In this document: piece after piece, positions 1 through 6,227 of the stretch | Position numbering within the stretch: position 1 is the first letter of the stretch | Layout: the number at the start of each line of letters is the position of its first letter | Origin: Candidatus Poseidoniales archaeon | GTDB lineage: Archaea; Thermoplasmatota; Poseidoniia; Poseidoniales; Thalassarchaeaceae | Reading direction: 5' to 3' | Length of the DNA stretch: 11,741 bases | NCBI GenBank assembly: GCA_022447885.1 | Contig: JAKUTA010000022.1 | Coordinates: 1-11,741 of the forward strand | Program-made: the position numbers and the translations under genes | The notes under the pieces: model-generated | Told to the model about the DNA's origin: nothing | Database searches by the model: none | Seen by the model: only the letters and a program-made list of their open reading frames with translations

Positions 1-1951
1 AGACCACCGTGGATTCATCGAGACCGGCGATGGCGGAGACCGCCCGCCTGAGTCCGGAACGCAGGACATGTCCAGACAGCGGGTCGAGGTAGAGGCGGGA
101 GATGCGCTCGCCGAAGGGTGTGGCGGAGTAACACATCGCATTCGCTTCGGGGGCGTCGGGTTCCATGCGCGTCGAGTCCATCAGTTGCGATGCTTTCTGG
201 AACCCGATCACGGCCGGACCCTTGCGCTTGGGTCGGTGAGCCGGCAGTGCAGGCAGTCTTGGAGAATCTTGCAGCCCGACGCCAGCCTCATCCCTCGCCG
301 CAACGGCCCATGGGGGCAATTCGTCATCCCATTCCTCTGCATCGACCCCGCTCTGCGCGGTTGCGACCATCTCCGCCACGCTGGCGGCGATGTCGGCGGC
401 AAGCTCCTCGTCCTCGCCTTCACGGTCGATCATCTCGTGCTCGGCGAGCCATCCGAGGATGCCGTCGATGCGGTCGGCGAGCAGTTCGCGCGGCTGATTG
501 TAGGCCAGGAAGGTCGAGTCGAAGAAGCGGCCGATGGCCCAACGTGAGCGAAGTCCACCGGTTGCGATTGCGGCGAGCACATGCATGCGCATCGGGGCTT
601 CCATGTGCAGTTTTGAGACGACCTCTTCCGGTTTCCCGTTCAGATAGTACTGCGCGAGGGTATCTGCGTCCTCGTGGTTCTTGCAGTGGATCCACGCCTC
701 ACCCAGGTCGTCATGTCGTGGACGGCCGGCGCGACCGAGCATCTGCTGCACTTCGATGACGCTCAGGAGTTTGCTGCCGCTGCCATCCCAACGGCGCAGG
801 TCGCGCACCAGCACTCTGCGTGCGGGCAGGTTCACCCCCGCCGCCAGAGTCGGAGTTGCGACGAGGCAGTTGAGCGTCCGTTCGCGGAAAGCGTCCTCGA
901 CCAATCGCCTTTGACGGGGCGTCAGTCCGGCATGGTGGAACGCCACCCCGCCGCGGATCGCATCAGCCAACTTGTCTGCGAGGCTCGACGAGTCATCCCC
1001 CCTCTGGAACTTGTCAGCCAGCCCATCGAGCAGGGCTCGCCTGTCCACCGTGTCCTCATCTCGCTCCAGTTGGGCACGGATGCGCTCGCCCAACTTGGTA
1101 GCCGCACTGACAGCCGACCTTCTCGTAGAGACGAAGCAGAGCAGTTGACCCCCTTCCGCCACCACATCGTTGAGTATCGCTTCCAAAGGCTGGGTTTTCT
1201 TGCCTGGGATCTTCCGTGGGGGAGGCAGCGTGCCTTCATCTCCTCCTGCCATGACCTGACGACGAACCTCCACCTCGAGATCGCACTCGGTGGCGTACTG
1301 CAATGTCACCGGACGCCAGTCCGAGGTGATCAGTGTGGCGTCGAGCCAGTCGGCGAGTTCGGCGGCGTTGCCCACCGTTGCCGACAGCGCGATGATCTGT
1401 GCGTCCGGCCGAACGTCGCGCACCCGCGCCAGATTGACTTCGAGCGTCGGCCCACGGCTCGCATCGTGGATCAGGTGCACCTCATCGGCGACCACTACGC
1501 TGACCCGTTCGAGCAGGTCATCGCGGTTGCGCAGCATCGAGTCGAATTTCTCTGACGTGCACACGAGCACATCTGCGTCATCGATGCGCTTCGCTTCCCC
1601 GGTGCGGTCACCTATGGCGATGCCCACGTTCAGGCCGAGTGCGTCACCCGCCTGCTGGAGTTCCTCGACCTTCTCGGACGCCAGCGCCTTCAACGGCACG
1701 ATATAGACCGCGCGACTGCCCGGCTCGTCGACCAGCAACTTACGCAGGATGGCCATGTACGCCACCAGTGTTTTCCCGCTGGCCGTCGGCATCTCCAGCA
1801 GCAGGTTGTCCCCGGCGAGAGCGTACGGGATCGCCTCTGACTGCGGCGGATACAAGCGCTCGATGCCCCATCCTTCAATGATGAAATCCAGTACCTCCCG
1901 CGGCAGGTCGAGTTCCGATACCGCCAACCCAACGTCATCACCATCAGGCAT
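1..1951 (-). CDS. hel308: Hel308/Ski2-like superfamily 2 DNA helicase (C-terminus cut by window edge)
   Basis: This is an ATP-dependent 3'-5' DNA helicase of the archaeal Hel308 type; the family unwinds stalled-fork and lagging-strand structures in DNA repair. I read the minus strand by hand and the frame stays open from the ATG at 1951 to the left edge, giving 650 residues. Visible motifs are the Q-motif-like LYPPQ (about 33-37), Walker A PTASGKT (55-61), the DEVH box (156-159), SAT (190-192), FHHAGL (338-343) and motif VI QMLGRAGRP (403-411). A late GERISRLYLDPLS stretch (about 611-623) is typical of Hel308 after its winged helix. An Asp/Glu- and Pro-rich insertion of roughly 80-95 residues (about 515-610) precedes it. 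The end of the helical domain lies outside the window. An in-frame ATG at 1960 is an alternative start; neither has a convincing Shine-Dalgarno site. Family assignment is secure; Hel308 rather than another Ski2-like helicase is likely. Confidence 0.93.
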   Translation of the reverse strand, partial: MPDGDDVGLAVSELDLPREVLDFIIEGWGIERLYPPQSEAIPYALAGDNLLLEMPTASGKTLVAYMAILRKLLVDEPGSRAVYIVPLKALASEKVEELQQAGDALGLNVGIAIGDRTGEAKRIDDADVLVCTSEKFDSMLRNRDDLLERVSVVVADEVHLIHDASRGPTLEVNLARVRDVRPDAQIIALSATVGNAAELADWLDATLITSDWRPVTLQYATECDLEVEVRRQVMAGGDEGTLPPPRKIPGKKTQPLEAILNDVVAEGGQLLCFVSTRRSAVSAATKLGERIRAQLERDEDTVDRRALLDGLADKFQRGDDSSSLADKLADAIRGGVAFHHAGLTPRQRRLVEDAFRERTLNCLVATPTLAAGVNLPARRVLVRDLRRWDGSGSKLLSVIEVQQMLGRAGRPRHDDLGEAWIHCKNHEDADTLAQYYLNGKPEEVVSKLHMEAPMRMHVLAAIATGGLRSRWAIGRFFDSTFLAYNQPRELLADRIDGILGWLAEHEMIDREGEDEELAADIAASVAEMVATAQSGVDAEEWDDELPPWAVAARDEAGVGLQDSPRLPALPAHRPKRKGPAVIGFQKASQLMDSTRMEPDAPEANAMCYSATPFGERISRLYLDPLSGHVLRSGLRRAVSAIAGLDESTVV

Positions 1952-2064
1952 GACCCTCATCCGCACGCCGCCCCCCAAGAGGATAGCGGTGAGAAATCGC
2001 TGGAGCAGCAGAGTGGAAGAGGCACGTCCGTGGATGTGCGCAACGAAAGCGGATACGTTGAAGG

Positions 2065-2081
2065 GCTCAGGTAGACTGAGC
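2065..2081 (+). repeat. Inverted repeat just upstream of the TerB-like gene
   Basis: GCTCAG (2065-2070) and CTGAGC (2076-2081) are perfect 6-bp arms around a 5-nt loop, ending 6 nt before the ATG at 2088. The site lies in the 127-136 bp divergent spacer between the helicase and the TerB-like gene, where I see no convincing TATA box and no Shine-Dalgarno site. It could be an mRNA hairpin or an operator. A single 6-bp arm pair in a spacer this size can easily occur by chance. Confidence 0.4.
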
Positions 2082-2087
2082 AGGGCG

Positions 2088-2753
2088 ATGGCCGAGGAGG
2101 GCAGCGTCGAGCAACTCGTCGAGGAACGGCTCGAGGTGTTCGGCGATGAACCGGACATCAACGATTGGCTGGAGGTGTTCTGGGGCTCCATGCTGGTCAT
2201 GATCGGCTTGCACCAGATGATCAACCCCGGCAGCCTGCTCCAAACGACGACGATGCAATGGCTCGGCGCTGGTGTCACCGCGCTAGGCCTTTCATGGATC
2301 GGACACGGCCTGAAGGACATGGGTGTGAAGGAGATGCGCCGCAGTCTGGCGACGCTGGAGTTGACATCCTCCTCCAAGCGCCGCGTCGACTACGGCCTCA
2401 TCCGCGACGTTCTGCTGCACCCGGACCAGTACGGCAGTTTCCTGCTCGAAGCCTATCAGGCCGCCTACGAGGATGGAGTGCTCACCGACACCGAACTCGA
2501 TGAGTTGTCCAGGCTCAGTGACATGCTGGACATACCACCGCGAGATGCGGCGAAGATCGCCACCCGCGCAGCCATCAACGCAGCCATCAGGGACGGGAAG
2601 GCGACCGCGGCTGAGATGGCGCTCATCGAGGGTTCAGCGCGCTCGGCGGGACTGTCCGAGGAGGACATGCAGAAGATCCGCGACGCGCTCGAAGATGGCA
2701 TCATCGACGACGATGAGAAGAAGATGCTCGACGATGTCCTGGGCCGTGTCTGA
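2088..2753 (+). CDS. Two-helix membrane protein with TerB-like helical repeat domain
   Basis: The 221-residue product begins with an acidic segment. Two hydrophobic segments follow (about 28-45 and 57-75), then a basic linker (KEMRR, SSSKRR) and an all-helical acidic C-terminal half. That half contains three spaced copies of an xDG-x(3-5)-E pattern: YEDGVLTDTE (about 127-136), IRDGKATAAE (167-176) and LEDGIIDDDE (201-210). This resembles TerB/DUF533-type or calcium-binding-like helical repeats. The basic linker suggests that the repeat domain lies in the cytoplasm. The frame is open much further upstream, but that part is antisense to the helicase; the first ATG clear of it is at 2088. The gene is convergent with the next one, with 25 bp between the stops. 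Function is unknown and the TerB-like label rests on pattern alone. Confidence 0.85.
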   Translation: MAEEGSVEQLVEERLEVFGDEPDINDWLEVFWGSMLVMIGLHQMINPGSLLQTTTMQWLGAGVTALGLSWIGHGLKDMGVKEMRRSLATLELTSSSKRRVDYGLIRDVLLHPDQYGSFLLEAYQAAYEDGVLTDTELDELSRLSDMLDIPPRDAAKIATRAAINAAIRDGKATAAEMALIEGSARSAGLSEEDMQKIRDALEDGIIDDDEKKMLDDVLGRV

Positions 2754-2778
2754 AACTGAATTACCTCTGTCCGGTGAA

Positions 2779-4809
2779 TCAGCGAAACATCTTCTCAGAG
2801 AGTTCCTGAGTCTGACGCAGACGATACCATTCGATTCCACCGGCAGCGAGAAGCAGCAGGATTCCGCCGGTCACCCACATCCCTTCCTTGGCTACGAATC
2901 CATCAGCGACTTCGATCCCCTCGGAACTGGGGACTGAACCTGCATCAAGGCGGCTGTTCCCCATGTACGAGACTTCCATGCCGTCGATGCCGCAGTCACA
3001 GTAGGAGATGGTCAGCAGTATGGGATACAGGTCATTCTGCAGACGGGTCCAGTCAGTCAACGAGATGGAATCCGGTCTGCTGGTCCAGACCGGATCCGCG
3101 GCGGTGCCTGCCCCGTTGGCCGCCGCCATGCTCCAGTCGATGTGCAACAGTTCTCCCTCAGGGGGTTCATCGACCATCAGCAGCGCCTCGAGCATCAGCA
3201 GGTCGAGCGTGAGCAGACGACCGGCAGCCAAGATGAAGCGCACCTTGTCGATGTCGGTCATCGGGTTGTCCTTGAGATAGCCGAACACGTGGTCGTCCAG
3301 TCGCACCTGCTCGAGTTCCTCGACATGCACCTGCCAGCGACCGTCGTCGGTCGGGTGCGCACCGACCACGTGCAGGCGCAAGCGCAGGTTCTCGCCCGGC
3401 TTCACACCGAACATGCCACTCACGGCCGCTGCATGCCCGCCGTCCAGCCCAGCCCTCTCGATGCCCGCCAATCGGGCCTCGATGAGGTCGTCGAGCAGCA
3501 CCTCGTTCGCTCGCGGCGCTTCGTCGGTCATCGCCCAGATGGGTGATGCGATTCCCCCGACCACCAGCAACACCAGTGCCAACGGGATCAACACCCGCTT
3601 CGACCAGCGGTTGTTCGAGGCGAACGCCAACCCGGAGATCGCGGCTCCGGTGCCGAGCAGGGCGAGCAGCAATGTGAACACGCCTGCCCCTCCGAACTGC
3701 TGGAATTCGTCGCTGCTGCCGACATGCGCCTGGCCGGAGAGCCAGCTGGCGTCTCCAGTGAATTCAGAAGGTGATGTGCTGCCGATGCCCTCGTAGGAGA
3801 GCCTGCCGAACCAGGAGTAGGCCTGGAAGTGGTTTGAGAGGCCAGTCCAGCAGGCGAGGTATTCACCCTTGCGAGGTTCGTCGTAGCGTATCTCAGATAC
3901 CGTCTCCCCCCCCTCGTAGGTCGTCTTCACGGCCGGGTTTCGTGGTGAGTTACCTCCCTCCCTGATCAACTCGGGTGGAGTGTGCGGCTGCTCGATCTCG
4001 AGTGGAACGCTCTTCCAACTCACGTACAGGGTCAGGGCCTCCACGTCGTCCTCGATGGGGAAGGTGTAGCAGTCCTGGTCGGCGTCGAGCAATGCTCCCT
4101 GCTGGATCTGCTCGACCATCTCGAGTACCACGGGATTGCCGGCGCTGCTCGGCTCGTCGATGTTGGCGCTGTCGACGTCGGCGCTCCATTCGACGGGAAG
4201 CGTGAGCCACGAGTCGCTGCGCAGGCGGAGCTCCCAGGTGACCGGTTGATCGATCTCGAAGGACAGCGTCAGGCTGACCGGATTGCCGGGGCGCAGCAAC
4301 CTGCCGCGGTCGAGATTCAGTTCCTCGTTCTCGATGTGGTATCTTCCCTGCTGCTGGGTCAGGGTCGTGTCGGCAGGAATCGTCCACTGGTTCTGGCTGG
4401 GACCGAGGCGCAGGTCGACGACGATGTCAGGTGCGACGAGACCGCCGACATCCTCGCGCACGATGAGGTCGATGACCAACTCGTCGAGCGTCGGTGGCAG
4501 CAGGGACATCTGTCGCTGGTCCGGAGCCATCTGGAATTCCAAGCGCACGACCACCGGGTTGAGGGGTGTCGCCGCCGACTCCTGACGGCTGATGCTGTCC
4601 AGTCCGGTCGCTTCGTTGCCCAACAGGCATGACGACTCAGTCAGGCAGGTCAGGTTGAGCGTCGCCTCTCCGACACCCAACTCGGCCTCGGCGACAGGAG
4701 CCGGCAGGAGCAGGCCGAGCAGCGCGCACATGAGCACGAGGCGGGCGATGCGCCCAGCGCGGGTGCGCTCTGGGCGTGCAGGCGGGCGGGTCGCGCTCGC
4801 TCGCTCCAT
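2779..4809 (-). CDS. Large secreted-domain membrane protein, family not recognised
   Basis: The 676-residue product has an Arg-rich N-terminus and a hydrophobic signal segment (about 21-41) ending near PAPVAEAE. A domain of about 330 residues with beta-type, Pro-rich composition follows (43-372). Then come two close membrane helices (about 373-397 and 404-424) separated by a basic NNRWSKR loop, a second domain (425-642), and a last helix (about 643-660) with a short basic tail (WYRLRQ). The positive-inside rule puts both large domains outside the cell. Cysteines are few (positions 28, 55, 61, 247, 320, 603 and 605), with a CDC near the last helix. I recognise no catalytic motif. The frame is open to 5439, but that extension overlaps the SprT gene, so I place the start at 4809, where a signal-peptide-like sequence begins. 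It is the last gene of a likely three-gene minus-strand unit, 67 nt after SprT. The internal ATG at 4731 is a less likely start. Confidence 0.87.
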   Translation of the reverse strand: MERASATRPPARPERTRAGRIARLVLMCALLGLLLPAPVAEAELGVGEATLNLTCLTESSCLLGNEATGLDSISRQESAATPLNPVVVRLEFQMAPDQRQMSLLPPTLDELVIDLIVREDVGGLVAPDIVVDLRLGPSQNQWTIPADTTLTQQQGRYHIENEELNLDRGRLLRPGNPVSLTLSFEIDQPVTWELRLRSDSWLTLPVEWSADVDSANIDEPSSAGNPVVLEMVEQIQQGALLDADQDCYTFPIEDDVEALTLYVSWKSVPLEIEQPHTPPELIREGGNSPRNPAVKTTYEGGETVSEIRYDEPRKGEYLACWTGLSNHFQAYSWFGRLSYEGIGSTSPSEFTGDASWLSGQAHVGSSDEFQQFGGAGVFTLLLALLGTGAAISGLAFASNNRWSKRVLIPLALVLLVVGGIASPIWAMTDEAPRANEVLLDDLIEARLAGIERAGLDGGHAAAVSGMFGVKPGENLRLRLHVVGAHPTDDGRWQVHVEELEQVRLDDHVFGYLKDNPMTDIDKVRFILAAGRLLTLDLLMLEALLMVDEPPEGELLHIDWSMAAANGAGTAADPVWTSRPDSISLTDWTRLQNDLYPILLTISYCDCGIDGMEVSYMGNSRLDAGSVPSSEGIEVADGFVAKEGMWVTGGILLLLAAGGIEWYRLRQTQELSEKMFR

Positions 4810-4818
4810 GAGCGAGCG
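4798..4818 (-). repeat. Perfect inverted repeat with the start codon in its loop
   Basis: Read as mRNA on the minus strand, the order is CGCTCGCT, loop CATGG, AGCGAGCG. The 8-bp GC-rich arms are perfect and the 5-nt loop contains the ATG at 4809 of the 676-residue membrane protein. No Shine-Dalgarno site lies upstream. The structure could limit or regulate initiation. The sequence fact is direct; the regulatory role is inference. Confidence 0.6.
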
Positions 4819-4876
4819 GAGAACCCTGCCCGGTTTGGGTTTTCTCTCTCCGTGGAGCTCGCGAGCCCGATCATCC

Positions 4877-5485
4877 TCAGGCGGTGACCGCTGGCACATC
4901 GACAAGCGGAACGCGACAGGTGCGGCAGCGATAGCGTCCGGCGGCCCGCACCGATCGTGAACAGCACCAACCGCATTCAGGACAGGTCCACGACCAACGC
5001 CAGTTGACGGCACGAATGTGCCGTGCGAAGGTCTCCTGGAGCTTGTGTGCTTCCGTATTCGGCCAAGATGCTTCCAGTTTCCGGAAGTTCCTGTCATGGT
5101 GAACATGACCGAGAGCGTGCAGGAACTCGTGGTACAGCAGGAACGAGGCGTACTCCTTCCACTCCTCCTCCAACACCTGCGGATGCAGTGCAACCTCGCG
5201 CACGTCACCAGGTCCGAGCCCGCCAGCCGCGGTGCGTCTTCCCTTGTGATAGCGACAAACGCCGTGCAATCGAGTCGCATCTCGTCGTAACCTGCCGAGA
5301 GGCACATCCTCCAGCCCACGGATGTCATGATCGGCCAGTTCGGGAATAGTGGCCATGATGCCGAGCACCCTGTTGCGCAGTCCGTTGAGGCCTCCATGAG
5401 TCGTGGTTTCCTCTGCAGGATCCATCTCCATCGGCGCAAACTCGATCTGCAAGCGCTGCTGACCGGGTGGCAGTTCGACGGTCAT
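4877..5485 (-). CDS. SprT-like zinc metalloprotease with C-terminal zinc ribbon
   Basis: The 202-residue protein carries HEFLH (119-123), the HExxH zinc-binding and catalytic motif, followed by HHDRNF (129-134). His130, four residues before Phe134, fits the third zinc ligand of SprT/SPRTN proteins (compare the HGxxF pattern). The C-terminus has paired CxxC knuckles, CPEC (168-171) and CRTC (187-190), the small zinc ribbon common in SprT-like proteins. The SPRTN/Wss1 group degrades proteins crosslinked to DNA, whereas bacterial SprT is poorly characterised, so a DNA-repair role here is inference. About 110 residues precede the HExxH, with an acidic ELADHDIRGLED stretch. The start at 5485 is the first ATG and has only weak ribosome-binding potential. 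The thioesterase gene ends 78 nt upstream and the membrane protein begins 67 nt downstream, which suggests co-transcription. Confidence 0.9.
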   Translation of the reverse strand: MTVELPPGQQRLQIEFAPMEMDPAEETTTHGGLNGLRNRVLGIMATIPELADHDIRGLEDVPLGRLRRDATRLHGVCRYHKGRRTAAGGLGPGDVREVALHPQVLEEEWKEYASFLLYHEFLHALGHVHHDRNFRKLEASWPNTEAHKLQETFARHIRAVNWRWSWTCPECGWCCSRSVRAAGRYRCRTCRVPLVDVPAVTA

Positions 5486-5563
5486 CAGGACTCACGCGGG
5501 TGTTCCCAGCCTTCAATGATGAGGCAGTATTGGTTGTCTTCCGGGGATCGTATGGTGGTTCCG

Positions 5564-6016
5564 TCAGTCCCAGCGGTGGTATGCCGGGTGGCCCTCTTTC
5601 ACCGAGACGAACAGCCCCTCCCCCTGGGCGCACAACTTGCCATCCGCCACCAGCTGCATGCTCACCCGAGCGCGGTCCTCCATGAGTTCGAGCACCTCAC
5701 CCGTGACGTGCAGGGGGGTGTTCGCAGGGGTGGGCCTGCGCAGTTGGACCGAGTACGAGGCGGTGACCGTGCAGGGAGGGTGGTCTTCTCCGTGTGAGTC
5801 CATCAGCGCGATCGCCGCCACCCAGTTGCCGTGACAGTCGAGCAAGGTGCCGATGATGCCTCCGTTCACCATTCCGGGGAACGCCTGGTGCTCCTCAGAT
5901 GGGGTGAACCAGAGTTCCAAACCTTTCTCGCTGCGCTTGGAATCGATGCGCAGACCCTTCTCGTTGGCCGGCCCGCATCCGAAGCAGATCGACTTGGGCG
6001 CATAGCGCCGCTGCAC
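5564..6016 (-). CDS. PaaI/4HBT-type hotdog-fold thioesterase
   Basis: The product resembles acyl-CoA thioesterases of the PaaI/4HBT hotdog superfamily, which hydrolyse acyl-CoA to free acid and CoA in the cytoplasm. Numbered from the GTG start (150 residues), it shows CFGCGPANEKGLRI (11-24) and then FPGMVNGGIIGTLLDCHG (46-63), the central hotdog helix with the expected GG and TLLD. The position usually held by His in HGG is Asn51, as in some PaaI-like subgroups. The GTG at 6016 is preferred because AGGAGGT at 6021-6027 lies 4 nt upstream, the strongest ribosome-binding site in the window. The in-frame ATGs at 6040 (158 residues, little ribosome-binding signal) and 6067 (GGAG directly abutting) are real alternatives. 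It is the first gene of a likely unit with SprT and the membrane protein, and is divergent from the aspartoacylase-family gene. The substrate cannot be told. Confidence 0.87.
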   Translation of the reverse strand: MQRRYAPKSICFGCGPANEKGLRIDSKRSEKGLELWFTPSEEHQAFPGMVNGGIIGTLLDCHGNWVAAIALMDSHGEDHPPCTVTASYSVQLRRPTPANTPLHVTGEVLELMEDRARVSMQLVADGKLCAQGEGLFVSVKEGHPAYHRWD

Positions 6017-6020
6017 ACCT

Positions 6021-6027
6021 ACCTCCT
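6021..6027 (-). promoter_or_regulatory. Shine-Dalgarno site for the thioesterase gene
   Basis: On the minus strand, AGGAGGT lies 4 nt before the GTG at 6016. It also falls inside the coding frame if translation starts at the ATG at 6040, so it could be chance there. It is the best match to the archaeal anti-Shine-Dalgarno sequence seen in the window and is the main reason for choosing the GTG start. Confidence 0.5.
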
Positions 6028-6214
6028 CATCGCCGCCCATGCCCGCTTCTCGCCGGTGCCCGCTCATCTCCTTTGGGGCGCGCCACCACCGCAGACCAGA
6101 GCCGATTCTGCACCCTCGTAAACCCTGTTTTCGCATGGTTTTGGACCCGTGGGCTTTTTCAGCCCCCCTCACCCAGCATTCGATGGTGAAGAGGGCGCGT
6201 AGCGCCCTTGAATC
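6028..6214. promoter_or_regulatory. Divergent spacer with two small inverted repeats
   Basis: This spacer separates the divergent thioesterase and aspartoacylase-family genes and should hold both promoters, but I see no clear TATA box. It includes an AT-richer patch (about 6118-6160). The first inverted repeat is GGGCT, TTTTC, AGCCC (6151-6165). The second is GGGCGC, GTA, GCGCCC (6193-6207), a perfect 6-bp stem with a 3-nt loop, 7 nt upstream of the ribosome-binding site of the plus-strand gene. Both frames remain open across part of the spacer, so either gene could start further upstream than called. Confidence 0.4.
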
Positions 6215-6219
6215 GGAGG
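6215..6219 (+). promoter_or_regulatory. Shine-Dalgarno site fixing the aspartoacylase-family start
   Basis: GGAGG ends 8 nt before the ATG at 6228, which is normal spacing. The in-frame ATG at 6222 would be only 2 nt away, and the upstream ATGs at 6135 and 6183 have no comparable site. This supports 6228 as the start. Confidence 0.6.
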
Positions 6220-6227
6220 GGATGCGG

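Noticed and set aside
118..759. 213-residue plus-strand open frame rich in Arg, Pro and Ser
   Set aside because: Its composition is that of an out-of-frame shadow, and it lies antisense to the helicase.
674..1555. 293-residue plus-strand open frame
   Set aside because: It is codon-aligned antisense to Hel308 over several helicase motifs, a common artefact in GC-rich coding DNA.
1749..2087. Upstream extension of the TerB-like frame to an ATG at 1749
   Set aside because: This part is antisense to the N-terminus of Hel308 with its Walker A motif and does not look like protein; the real start is at 2088.
4810..5439. N-terminal extension of the membrane protein to 5439
   Set aside because: It overlaps the SprT gene in another frame on the same strand, and a clear signal-peptide-like sequence starts at 4809.
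1872..5523. Shared 13-base string near 1872 and 5512 (ccttcaatgatga)
   Set aside because: One copy is coding (FIIEG in Hel308) and the other is in a spacer; there is no extended similarity, so chance is likely.
5486..5563. Possible small gene between SprT and the thioesterase
   Set aside because: The only frame found (plus strand, 5467-5685) overlaps both neighbours and has shadow-like composition.
6077..6084. GGCGCGCC palindrome, and GCTCGCGAGC at 4857-4866
   Set aside because: Short GC-only palindromes are expected in DNA of this composition and show no link to a start or stop.
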